Of a stretch of 64,000 bases of DNA, positions 51,807-60,065 are shown in pieces. The translations under genes and the position numbers were made by a program. The notes beneath the pieces were generated by a model, which did no database searches, was not told where the DNA came from, and saw nothing but the letters and a program-made list of their open reading frames with translations. This DNA is from Brevibacterium jeotgali (GTDB lineage: Bacteria; Actinomycetota; Actinomycetes; Actinomycetales; Brevibacteriaceae): the NCBI RefSeq assembly GCF_900169175.1, contig NZ_FXZM01000003.1, forward strand, positions 186,001 through 250,000. The letters are read 5' to 3'. Positions within the stretch are counted from its first letter, which is position 1. Each line of letters opens with the position of its first letter.

Positions 51807-53011
51807 TCTCCAACCCGCTCATCGGTCCCTCACTGGCAGAACTCCGTGCGCGCACGAGCATGAAGTGGCGCCTGTATCCGGACAGCATCCTGCCGCTGTG
51901 GGTGGCGGAGATGGACGTGACGCTCGCGCCCGCAGTCTCGCAGGCGATCATCCGCGCGGCCGAATCCGGCGACACCGGGTATCCGTACGGCACGGACTAC
52001 GCCGAGGCCGTGGCACGCTTCGCCTCGGAGCGCTGGGGGTGGGACGGCCTGGACCCGTCCCGCACCGCACTCGTGCCGGACGTGATGATGGGGATCGTCG
52101 AGACCCTCCGACTGCTCACCGCACCGGGCGACGCCGTCATCGTCACCTCCCCGGTCTACGCCCCGTTCTTCGCCTTCGTCACGCACGCGGACCGGCAGGT
52201 GGTGGAGACGTCTCTCACGACCGACGGCCGCCTCGACCCCGCCGCGATCGAGGATGCCCTGCTGCGAGCACGCTCCGGCGGCTCCGCACATCCGGTGGTC
52301 CTCCTGTCGAACCCGCACAACCCCACCGGCACGGTGCACACGCGGGCAGAGCTCGAAGCGACAGCAGAGGTCGCGCGTCGGCACGGTGCGCGGATCGTCT
52401 CCGATGAGATCCACGCGCCGCTCGTCTACTCCGATGCGTCGTTCGTGCCCGTGCTGTCAGTCGCGGGCGCGGAGAATGCATTCGCGCTCACCAGCGGTTC
52501 GAAGGCCTTCAACCTCGCAGGGCTCAAGGCGGCGCTGCTCATGGCAGGGCCGGAGGCGGCCGCCGACCTCGCACGCCTGCCGGAGGAGGTCGGCCACGGG
52601 CCCAGTCACCTCGGCATCCTCGCGCACACCGCTGGGTTCGCCGACAGCGCAGACTGGCTCGATGCCCTGCTCGCGGGGCTCGAGGAGAACCGATCGCTCC
52701 TCGGCGATCTGCTGGCGACCCATCTGCCCCAGGTGACGTGGACCCCGCCGCAGGCCACGTACCTCGCCTGGCTGGACGCCTCGGCACTGGGGCTTGCGAC
52801 ATCCGCCTCCGCCAACGCGCTGGCAGTGGTCTCCGATCTTGCCGGACCGGCGAAGTTCTTCCTCGACGAGGCTCAGGTGGCGCTGAGCTCCGGGCATGTG
52901 TTCGGGCGGGGCGGAGAGAACGCGGTGCGCCTGAACTTCGCGACGCGACCGGAGATCCTCACCGAGGCGGTCACACAGATGGGGGCGGCTGCGGCGACTG
53001 CGGGCCGCTGA
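51803..53011 (+). CDS. PLP-dependent aminotransferase-fold lyase, MalY/PatB type (probable cystathionine beta-lyase)
   Basis: A 402-residue fold-type I PLP enzyme. The N-terminus ([20 protein letters not shown]) is the MalY/PatB hallmark. [28 protein letters not shown] and [11 protein letters not shown] follow, and the PLP lysine is in [17 protein letters not shown]. Family members cleave cystathionine or cysteine C-S bonds; some are aminotransferases. It starts at ATG 51803 overlapping the previous stop. Its last 41 bases overlap the 3' end of the convergent DUF1624 gene. Confidence 0.87.
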   Translation: MISNPLIGPSLAELRARTSMKWRLYPDSILPLWVAEMDVTLAPAVSQAIIRAAESGDTGYPYGTDYAEAVARFASERWGWDGLDPSRTALVPDVMMGIVETLRLLTAPGDAVIVTSPVYAPFFAFVTHADRQVVETSLTTDGRLDPAAIEDALLRARSGGSAHPVVLLSNPHNPTGTVHTRAELEATAEVARRHGARIVSDEIHAPLVYSDASFVPVLSVAGAENAFALTSGSKAFNLAGLKAALLMAGPEAAADLARLPEEVGHGPSHLGILAHTAGFADSADWLDALLAGLEENRSLLGDLLATHLPQVTWTPPQATYLAWLDASALGLATSASANALAVVSDLAGPAKFFLDEAQVALSSGHVFGRGGENAVRLNFATRPEILTEAVTQMGAAAATAGR

Positions 53012-54311
53012 CGCGGGAGCCGTCGGCAGGGTTCCGGCCGTCGGCAGGGCCGTCGACGAGGATCGACCGCTGTGCAGTCCGGACGGCCGCGGCGAGCACC
53101 GCTTCCAGGGGGCCGCGCCGCGACACGATCCCGGTCCACACCAGCGCGGCGACGATCACGACGACGACGTTCACCCAGAACCACTCCACCTGCGTGTCCA
53201 TCCCGGGGACGGTCCGGAGCGCCGTCATCTCTCCGAGCGCCAGGATGCAGATGTGGAGCGTGTACATGCTGAGCGGCGTCGAGCCCGGCCGTGACAGCCA
53301 CGTGTGCACGAAGGCCGGGCCGCGATCCAGGAGCGGTCCGACCAGGAGGCAGAGGCCGAGGACCGCCATGGCCACCCCGGACGTCTGCACGAGGTCGAAC
53401 GTGGTGCCCGAATGCGGACCCGCGGTGACCAGCCACCACGGGGAGTCCGCAGGCGTCACCCCGTAGGCGCCCAGCATGACGACGCGATCGACGTACGTGT
53501 GGACATCGGTCACCGACTCCTCCCCGTAGAGCGATTCCAGCTCCCAGCGGCCACGCATGTTCATGAGGAGGGCCGACGCGGCCAGCGCGAGCGTGGTGAG
53601 AGCTCCACCCGAGATGAGGAGAGTGACCCGCCGGTGGAGGTCGGACCAGTCGATCCGTGCGAGCCACATGCCCAGCAGGATGTATCCGACCCACTGGAGC
53701 AGCGGGTAGTAGCCCGTCAGGAGCAGCCCGATCCACGTGTCCGCCAGGTGCATGTTCGAGAATGCCGGCACCAGCAGTCCCGAGTCCGCGAAGCCGGAGT
53801 CGGCACTGGATCGTATGGCGTGGGACAGCTGCGGGGTGAGGAGGAACCACGCCCACGCGCTCAGCCCCAGCAGCCACGTGGGGAAGCGCAGGAACAGCGG
53901 GGCGATGAGGAACAGCACCCCGTAGTTGACGAGGATGATCGCGATGCCGGAGGGCAGCTCGCCCAGCGCGAGGCCGATGAGGGCGATGAGTGCACCGCGG
54001 ATCACGAGTCCCACGGATGCCGCGGCCCATCCCCGTCCGCCGGTGTGTGCGAGTGCGCTGCGCGTCGACAGGATGATGGAGAAGCCCGCCAGGACGGCGA
54101 ACAGTGCTGACGCGCGCCCCTGGAGCAGCGCGACGGCCGTGAGATCTCCTGCCTCGTCCATACGGGGCAGGACGTGCGTGGCCATCATGCCGAACAGGGC
54201 GAGTCCGCGGGCGAGGTCGACGCCGAGGATCCGAGACCGCAGGGGCGGTCGTGGAGTATGCGGATCGGACGATGCGGGTGTGGGGAGCACGGCGGGCCTT
54301 CGCGGGTTCAC
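52971..54311 (-). CDS. DUF1624/heparan-alpha-glucosaminide N-acetyltransferase-like membrane protein
   Basis: A 446-residue polytopic membrane protein with about ten helices. The N-terminal [20 protein letters not shown], followed by a histidine-containing VLP segment, is the HGSNAT-catalytic/DUF1624 signature, which includes the conserved Asp-Ala-Arg-Gly helix. These proteins resemble acyltransferases that pass acyl groups across the membrane; substrate unknown. GTG 54311 starts it, 26 bp from dapA on the opposite strand. The 3' end overlaps the MalY-like gene by 41 bases. Confidence 0.82.
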   Translation of the reverse strand: MNPRRPAVLPTPASSDPHTPRPPLRSRILGVDLARGLALFGMMATHVLPRMDEAGDLTAVALLQGRASALFAVLAGFSIILSTRSALAHTGGRGWAAASVGLVIRGALIALIGLALGELPSGIAIILVNYGVLFLIAPLFLRFPTWLLGLSAWAWFLLTPQLSHAIRSSADSGFADSGLLVPAFSNMHLADTWIGLLLTGYYPLLQWVGYILLGMWLARIDWSDLHRRVTLLISGGALTTLALAASALLMNMRGRWELESLYGEESVTDVHTYVDRVVMLGAYGVTPADSPWWLVTAGPHSGTTFDLVQTSGVAMAVLGLCLLVGPLLDRGPAFVHTWLSRPGSTPLSMYTLHICILALGEMTALRTVPGMDTQVEWFWVNVVVVIVAALVWTGIVSRRGPLEAVLAAAVRTAQRSILVDGPADGRNPADGSRVSGPQSPQPPPSV

Positions 54312-54325
54312 CCGCGCACGGCGGG

Positions 54326-54331
54326 TAGGAT
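54326..54331 (+). promoter_or_regulatory. Candidate -10 box, leaderless dapA
   Basis: TAGGAT ends six bases before ATG 54338, placing the predicted transcript start on the start codon. Confidence 0.4.
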
Positions 54332-54337
54332 CGGAGC

Positions 54338-55261
54338 ATGGCCATGATAGATGACGCAGCAGGCATCGAGGCGATAAGGGCCTTCGGCCGCGTCGGTACT
54401 GCGATGATCACCCCGTTCACCGCGGACGGCGCTGTCGACTATGCCGCTGTCGAAGCGACGGCGGACTATCTCGTGCGGCTGGGCAACGACCTCCTGGTCG
54501 TGTCCGGCACGACGGGTGAGGCGTCCACGACCACGGATCTGGAGAAGGCGGAGATCCTCCGCGCTGTGATCTCTGCCACGGCAGGGCGCGCGAAGGTCGT
54601 CGCGGGAGTGGGCACGAACCACACCGCTCAGTCGATCGCACTGTCGCGCAGTGCGGAGGAGTGCGGTGCAGACGGCCTTCTCGTCGTCACCCCCTACTAC
54701 TCGCGCCCGACGCAGGACGGCATCATCGCGCACACCCGCGCGATCGCCGATTCCACGCAGCTGCCCGTCATGCTCTACGACATCCCCGGGCGTTCGGCCG
54801 TCCCGCTCACCACCCCGACGATCCTCGCTCTGGCGGAGCATCCGCGCATCCTCGCGGTCAAGGATGCGAAGGGCGCGCTGGGCGCGTCCCAGGACGTCCT
54901 GGGGCACGGGGCGATCGCCTTCTACTCCGGTGAGGACGCCCTCAACCTCCCGCTGCTCGCGATCGGCGCCTCCGGCGTCGTGTCCGTCGTCGGACACGTC
55001 GCCGCTGATCGCATCAGCACCCTCGTCTCCCTCGTCGCGTCGAACGATGTCGCGGCGGCCCGCCGGATCGCGGCGGACCTGGCACCACTGGTGGACGCGA
55101 TCATGAACCACATGCCCGGTGTCGTCGCCGCGAAGGCGGCGCTCGAACTCCTGGGCGTGATCCCGACGCGCGCGACGCGCCTCCCGCTGCTGCCGGCTGA
55201 CGCCCAGCAGGTGGAGGCCGTGCGCCTGGCCCTGCAAAGGAGCGACTACCTCACGTGTTGA
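54338..55261 (+). CDS. dapA: 4-hydroxy-tetrahydrodipicolinate synthase
   Basis: Condenses pyruvate and aspartate semialdehyde in the lysine/DAP pathway. The 307-residue TIM barrel has VSGTTGEASTTTD, TPYYSRPTQDGI, Y147 in MLYDIPGRSA and the Schiff-base lysine K175 in ILAVKDAKG. ATG 54338 could be leaderless; ATG 54344 has GGAG seven bases upstream. The last seven bases overlap the RNase J start, the usual actinobacterial dapA-rnj pair. Confidence 0.95.
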   Translation: MAMIDDAAGIEAIRAFGRVGTAMITPFTADGAVDYAAVEATADYLVRLGNDLLVVSGTTGEASTTTDLEKAEILRAVISATAGRAKVVAGVGTNHTAQSIALSRSAEECGADGLLVVTPYYSRPTQDGIIAHTRAIADSTQLPVMLYDIPGRSAVPLTTPTILALAEHPRILAVKDAKGALGASQDVLGHGAIAFYSGEDALNLPLLAIGASGVVSVVGHVAADRISTLVSLVASNDVAAARRIAADLAPLVDAIMNHMPGVVAAKAALELLGVIPTRATRLPLLPADAQQVEAVRLALQRSDYLTC

Positions 55262-56940
55262 CTTATCAGACGGAGATCGCGGAGCCGAAAAAGGCCTCCC
55301 GCGATGCTCTGAGAATCGTAGCACTCGGCGGACTCGGAGAAGTCGGCCGCAACATGACCGTCTTCGAATACCACGACAAGATCCTGATCGTGGACTGCGG
55401 CGTGCTGTTCCCCGAAGAGGAGCAGCCCGGTGTCGACCTGATCCTCCCGGACCTGACCTACCTCGAGGGCCGGTACGACAAGATCGTCGGAATGGTGCTC
55501 ACCCACGGGCACGAGGACCACATCGGCGCGGTGCCGTACCTGCTGCGGAAGCGCGCCGATATCCCGCTGCTGGGGTCCACCCTGACGCTCGCGCTGATCG
55601 AGGCGAAGCTCAAGGAGCATCGCATCAAGCCGACCACCCGCGTGGTCAAGGAGAACGACAAGGACCAGCTGGGGCCGTTCGACCTCGAGTTCATCGCGGT
55701 GAACCACTCGATCCCCGATGCTCTCGCCGTCATGATCCGGACCGGTGCGGGAAACGTCCTGCACACGGGCGACTACAAGATGGACCAGCTGCCGCTCGAC
55801 GGCCGCATCACGGACCTGCGCGCATTCGCCCGGCTGGGGGAGGAGGGCGTCGATCTCTTCCTCACCGACTCCACGAACGCAGAGGTGCCGGGGTTCACTC
55901 CGTTCGAGAAGGACATCGGCCCCGTCCTCGTGAATCTGTTCGCGCAGGCACCCCGCCGCATCATCGTCGCGTCGTTCGCGTCGCATATGCACCGCGTCCA
56001 GCAGGTGCTCGATGCGGCGAGTGCGCACGGCCGCAAGGTCGCCTTCGTCGGGCGTTCGATGGTCCGCAACATGAAGATCGCTCAGGACCTCGGATACCTC
56101 ACGTCGCCTCCGGGGACCGTCATCGACATGAAGCGGGTGGGCGACTACCCGGATGACCAGATCGTCCTCATGAGCACGGGCAGCCAGGGTGAGCCCATGG
56201 CCGCACTCGGACGCATGGCCAATCGCAATCACCCCATCGATGTGGGCGAGGATGACATGGTGATCCTCGCGTCCTCGCTGGTCCCCGGCAACGAGAACGC
56301 CGTCTTCCGCGTCATCAACGGACTGATGAAGCTGGGCGCGAAGGTCGTGCACAAGGGGTCTGCCAACATCCACGTATCGGGTCACGCATCTGCTGCGGAA
56401 CTCCTCTACACGTACAACATCGTCCAGCCGAAGGGCGTCATGCCGGTGCACGGCGAATGGCGCCACCTCCTGGCGAACGGCGAGCTGGCTGCTCAGACGG
56501 GTGTGCCGGAAGACCGGATCGTCCTCGCGGAGAACGGCTATGCGGTCGACCTGGTCGACGGCGTGCCCACTGTGGCGGGCGCCTTCCCGACCCAGGACCT
56601 CTTCGTCGACGGGTCCTCGGTCGGTGCGATCACGGAGGCGGACCTCAAGGACCGCCTCACACTCGCGGGGGAGGGCTTCGTCTCCGTCTTCATGGCGGTC
56701 GATGCGTCCCGCAGAGAGGTGATCGCGGGGCCGGAGATCCACACGCGAGGCGTCGCGGAGGAGGCGAAGGTGTTCGCCACGATCGCGCCCAAGCTGGAGG
56801 CGGCTGTGCTGGATGCGCTGCGGAACGGGACGAAGGACCGGCACCAGCTCCAGCAGATCATCCGCCGCACGATCGGACGCTGGATCTCATCGAAGCTGCG
56901 TCGCAAGCCCATGATCGTCCCGATGGTCGTCGTGCTCTGA
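55255..56940 (+). CDS. rnj: Ribonuclease J
   Basis: Metallo-beta-lactamase/beta-CASP ribonuclease with endo- and 5'-3' exonuclease activity. The 561-residue protein has LTHGHEDHIG (H84, H86, D88, H89), IPDALAVMIRTGAGNVLHTGD, LMSTGSQGEPMAALGRMANR, HVSGHASAAEL and VMPVHGEWRHL, then the C-terminal domain. GTG 55255 overlaps dapA; TTG 55258 is an alternative. AAAGGAG lies 12 bases upstream. A 20-bp terminator stem follows. Confidence 0.95.
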   Translation: MLTYQTEIAEPKKASRDALRIVALGGLGEVGRNMTVFEYHDKILIVDCGVLFPEEEQPGVDLILPDLTYLEGRYDKIVGMVLTHGHEDHIGAVPYLLRKRADIPLLGSTLTLALIEAKLKEHRIKPTTRVVKENDKDQLGPFDLEFIAVNHSIPDALAVMIRTGAGNVLHTGDYKMDQLPLDGRITDLRAFARLGEEGVDLFLTDSTNAEVPGFTPFEKDIGPVLVNLFAQAPRRIIVASFASHMHRVQQVLDAASAHGRKVAFVGRSMVRNMKIAQDLGYLTSPPGTVIDMKRVGDYPDDQIVLMSTGSQGEPMAALGRMANRNHPIDVGEDDMVILASSLVPGNENAVFRVINGLMKLGAKVVHKGSANIHVSGHASAAELLYTYNIVQPKGVMPVHGEWRHLLANGELAAQTGVPEDRIVLAENGYAVDLVDGVPTVAGAFPTQDLFVDGSSVGAITEADLKDRLTLAGEGFVSVFMAVDASRREVIAGPEIHTRGVAEEAKVFATIAPKLEAAVLDALRNGTKDRHQLQQIIRRTIGRWISSKLRRKPMIVPMVVVL

Positions 56941-56956
56941 CGACCGCTGGACTCAG

Positions 56957-57000
56957 ACGGAGGGCCCCGGAGAACCGAAAGGTTCTCCGGGGCCCTCCGT
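56957..57000 (+). terminator. Terminator after rnj with GAAA loop
   Basis: Perfect 20-bp stem (56957-56976 with 56981-57000) closed by a GAAA tetraloop, 16 bp after the stop. Confidence 0.85.
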
Positions 57001-57011
57001 CCTTCAACGGT

Positions 57012-57037
57012 GATGCCATGGAGGGATGCCATGGAGG
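57012..57037. repeat. 13-bp tandem duplication
   Basis: GATGCCATGGAGG occurs twice head to tail in the gap between the RNase J terminator and the IclR gene end. No function apparent. Confidence 0.75.
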
Positions 57038-57100
57038 CATCGGGTGTGCTCAGCGGTGAAGCGCGACCGGCAGTGACGTGCGCTGTGGGCCTCGCCGAGG

Positions 57101-57853
57101 TCAGACGCCGGTGTCGAGCGCCCAGCCCTCCGCGAGCTCCTGCGCAGTCGCGCGCAGGTGCGCGGCCACCTGCTCGTACACGAGCGGTCCCAGACGGGAG
57201 CTGGGCCCGGACACGGACAGCGCAGCGGGTGCGGGGCCTCCGGGAACCGCGACCGCGAGGCACCTGACTCCGACCTCCTGCTCCTCATCATCGATCGCGT
57301 AGCCGCGCTCGCGGCTGGCGTCGACGTCTGAGAGCACCGCGTCGAGGTCTCTGGTGCCTGCTGTCGCGAGGGCGTCGCGGACCTGGGCCTCCGGCAGAGT
57401 CGTGAGCACAGCCTTGCCGACTCCGGAGGTGTGCAGGGCGACACGGCGTCCCACTTCTGTGAACATGCGCATCGAGCGGTGCGATGACGCCTGTGCGACG
57501 TAGGTCATCGTGTCCTGCGTGAGGAAGGCCAGATTCACCGTCTCCTCGAGCCGGGCCACCAGCCGGTCGAGGGCCGGCTGGACCTGGGCGCCCGACTGCT
57601 GGGCGGCGACAGTGCCCAGCCGCACCAGGCGTGCGCCCAGCGCGTACCGCCGGTCCGGGAGCTGAAGCACGTATCCGCGAATGTTGAGCGTCGCCAGCAG
57701 GCGGTGCACGGTGGGGACCGGAAGTCCGACCGTCTGTGCGATCTCCTTCGACCGTGCGATGCCCCCGACCTCGGCGAGCGCTTCGAGGACGTCGATCGTA
57801 CGATCGACCGACTGGACGCGGGCGGGGCGGGAGGGGGAGGGCTGAGAAGTCAT
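57101..57853 (-). CDS. IclR-family transcriptional regulator
   Basis: A 250-residue regulator. The N-terminal winged helix has RTIDVLEALAEVGGIARSKE, IAQTVGLPVPTVHRLLATLN and RYALGARLVRLG. The C-terminal effector domain has VNLAFLTQDTMTYVAQASS, RVALHTSGVGKAVLTTL and ALSVSGPSSRLGPLV. Such proteins usually sense small acids such as glyoxylate or pyruvate. It is transcribed in the same direction as, and just downstream of, the LctP permease. A 19-bp palindrome of IclR-operator type lies at 59952-59970. ATG 57853 is used; a GTG nine bases upstream is in frame. Confidence 0.9.
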   Translation of the reverse strand: MTSQPSPSRPARVQSVDRTIDVLEALAEVGGIARSKEIAQTVGLPVPTVHRLLATLNIRGYVLQLPDRRYALGARLVRLGTVAAQQSGAQVQPALDRLVARLEETVNLAFLTQDTMTYVAQASSHRSMRMFTEVGRRVALHTSGVGKAVLTTLPEAQVRDALATAGTRDLDAVLSDVDASRERGYAIDDEEQEVGVRCLAVAVPGGPAPAALSVSGPSSRLGPLVYEQVAAHLRATAQELAEGWALDTGV

Positions 57854-57911
57854 CGTGTCCACCAGCGTAGCCGCCGCGGGGAGGCCCCGCGGCGGCCGTC
57901 GGCGGGTTGCG

Positions 57912-59768
57912 TCAGCGACTCACCGATGCGTCCTCGACCGATCCGCTGGGCCGGTCGGGGAGCAGCTGGTCGTTCGGAGTGTCCGGGGTCCGGCGCAGCG
58001 TGAAGAACGCTGTGACCAGGCCGATGACGAGCAGCGCGAACACGATCGTGCCGAGGTTCAGTCCACCGCCGAACACCATCATGAACGCGATCGAGCCTGC
58101 CATGAGGCTGTAGACGACCATCGGCAGGGCGGTCTTCCGCAGGATCTCGCCCTCGCGTCCGAGCAGGCCCACCGTGGCAGCGGCGGCGACGACGTTGTGG
58201 ACCGACACCATGTTGCCGGCGGCACCGCCGACGGCCTGGGCCGCGACGACCGTCTCCGGTGATCCGACTCCCAGGTTCGCCCCCGTCGCGTACTGGAACT
58301 GCGAGAACATGAGGTTCGAGACCGTGTTCGAGCCGGCGACGAAGGCACCCAGGGCGCCGACGAAGGGTGCGACGAGCGGCCAGGCGCTGCCCAGTGAGCT
58401 CGCTGCGGCCTCCGCGAGCGTGAGGGGCATGGACTCCATGCCGGTCGAGTTGAAGTCGGATCCGGAGTTGATGAAGACGCGGACCATCGGGACGGAGCAC
58501 AGGAGTGCGAACGCCGCACCGGCGATCTGCCTGCCCGCGATCTTCCAGGCCCCCGCGACCTGGCTCCTGGTCATGCGCTGCAGCGGGATCGTGAGCAGTG
58601 CCGCGATGATGAAGAGGAATCCGGGAGAGTACAGCAGGTCCGACGTCTGGCTGATGCTGGTGCCGAGGAGGTTCGTGAAGTCGATGGCCACGGGGCCCGA
58701 CAGGAACTCCTTGAGAGGCGGGATGTTCCTCGTCAGGAGCAGGAGCGCGACGATGATGAGGTAGGGCGACCACGCGAGGACGAGAGGCATCTTCTTCTCG
58801 AGGATCACCTCTTCATCGCGCGGATCGACGTTGCCCATCCAGCGGTCGGGCCACCGGTGACGCGGGGCGAACTCCCACGTGTCCTTGGGCTGGAGGAATC
58901 CGGCGCGGGCCGCGGAGACGACGATCAGCAGGCCGATGATCCCACCCAGGAGCGCCGGGAACTCCGGCCCCAGCAGGTAGGCGACCAGCACGTAGGGGAC
59001 GACGAAGGACGCAGCCGCGAAGAAGGCGAACGGCGCGACGGCGAGACCGGCGCGGAAGCTCTTCTGCTCGCCGAAGAAGCGCGTCATGAAGCACACGAGG
59101 ATGATCGGGATCATGAGGCCGCAGATCGCGTGGATGGTGGCGACCTGTGCCGCGGTGTGCGCCACGAACGCGGACTGTTCGGTGATGCCGAGCTCTGCCA
59201 TCCGATCGAGGATCGGCTGGGGGAAGCGTCCGGAATCGCCGGACAGGAGCCCCTGGCCGATGCCTGTGAGCATCGGTGTGCCGACTGCGCCGAAGCTGAC
59301 GGGAGTCGACTGGATGAGGAGGCCGGCGAGCACGGCTGCGACGGCGGGGAAGCCCAGAGCGAGCAGGAGCGGTGCGACGACTGCCGCGGGTGCGCCGAAA
59401 CCGGCGGCGCCTTCGATGAAGCTGCCGAACAGCCACGCGATGATGATGACCTGGATGCGTCGATCGGGCGAGATGGAGACGAAGCCGGCCTTGATCGAAT
59501 CGATCGCACCGGATTTGGTCAGGGTCGACAGGAGCAGGAGTGCTCCGAAGACGATCCAGAGGAGGCCGAGGGCCACGATGATCCCCTGGATCACCGATGC
59601 GCTGATCGTGACGGCGGAGATGCCCCAGCCGAAGAACGCCACGAGGGCTGCGACGACCAGTGCCGCAGGCATTGCGACGGTGGCGGGGGCACGGAAGACG
59701 AGCAGGAGTATGCCCGCCACGAGGATGGGTGAAGCCGCCAGCAGGGCTGCGACTGCGATGTTGTCCAT
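57912..59768 (-). CDS. L-lactate/glycolate permease (LctP family)
   Basis: A 618-residue polytopic transporter of the LctP family, which includes lactate permease LldP and glycolate permease GlcA. Diagnostic stretches are LLWIVFGALLLLSTLTKSGA, AWLFGSFIEGAAGFGAPAAV, FGAVGTPMLTGIGQGLLSG and, near the end, FVGALGAFVAGSNTVSNLMF. About 14 helices. Substrate cannot be read from sequence; the divergent GlcD-GlcG fusion and malate synthase favour glycolate (inference), while lactate remains possible. ATG 59768. 58 bp separate it from the IclR gene downstream. Confidence 0.9.
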   Translation of the reverse strand: MDNIAVAALLAASPILVAGILLLVFRAPATVAMPAALVVAALVAFFGWGISAVTISASVIQGIIVALGLLWIVFGALLLLSTLTKSGAIDSIKAGFVSISPDRRIQVIIIAWLFGSFIEGAAGFGAPAAVVAPLLLALGFPAVAAVLAGLLIQSTPVSFGAVGTPMLTGIGQGLLSGDSGRFPQPILDRMAELGITEQSAFVAHTAAQVATIHAICGLMIPIILVCFMTRFFGEQKSFRAGLAVAPFAFFAAASFVVPYVLVAYLLGPEFPALLGGIIGLLIVVSAARAGFLQPKDTWEFAPRHRWPDRWMGNVDPRDEEVILEKKMPLVLAWSPYLIIVALLLLTRNIPPLKEFLSGPVAIDFTNLLGTSISQTSDLLYSPGFLFIIAALLTIPLQRMTRSQVAGAWKIAGRQIAGAAFALLCSVPMVRVFINSGSDFNSTGMESMPLTLAEAAASSLGSAWPLVAPFVGALGAFVAGSNTVSNLMFSQFQYATGANLGVGSPETVVAAQAVGGAAGNMVSVHNVVAAAATVGLLGREGEILRKTALPMVVYSLMAGSIAFMMVFGGGLNLGTIVFALLVIGLVTAFFTLRRTPDTPNDQLLPDRPSGSVEDASVSR

Positions 59769-59951
59769 GAGGTTGTCCCGTCGGGTGTGCAGGGTCGGAT
59801 GTCGACCGGACTCGGCGTGGTGCTGAGAGTCAGGTCACTGTGAGTTGTCTATCACGTTCCTGCTCGTCCGCCGTGAATGTGCGTGGGAGATTCTGCAGAT
59901 CGGACGCCGGTTCGGGATGAACTGCCGGAGTGTGCCCGGGCATGCCGCCGT

Positions 59952-59970
59952 GATTTCGCACTGCGAAATC
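59952..59970. promoter_or_regulatory. 19-bp palindrome, probable IclR operator
   Basis: GATTTCGCACTGCGAAATC: perfect 9-bp arms around a central C. It lies in the 297-bp divergent region between permease and oxidase genes, just upstream of the oxidase promoter candidate. A second partial copy, GTGATTTCAC, follows at 59971-59980. The TTTCGCA/TGCGAAA symmetry is typical of IclR-family sites, and an IclR gene is adjacent. Confidence 0.6.
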
Positions 59971-59999
59971 GTGATTTCACTGACAGCGTTCGCCGGTGC

Positions 60000-60005
60000 T
60001 AGCGT
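60000..60005 (+). promoter_or_regulatory. Candidate -10 box for the GlcD-GlcG gene
   Basis: TAGCGT 60 bases before the TTG start, with the palindrome 30 bases upstream, covering the -35/-50 region. A regulator bound there could activate or block the promoter. Confidence 0.35.
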
Positions 60006-60065
60006 GCAGGCAGAGACGTGACGACCGGCAGGCAGTCCGGTCGGACCGACCACGAAAGGCCAGAG

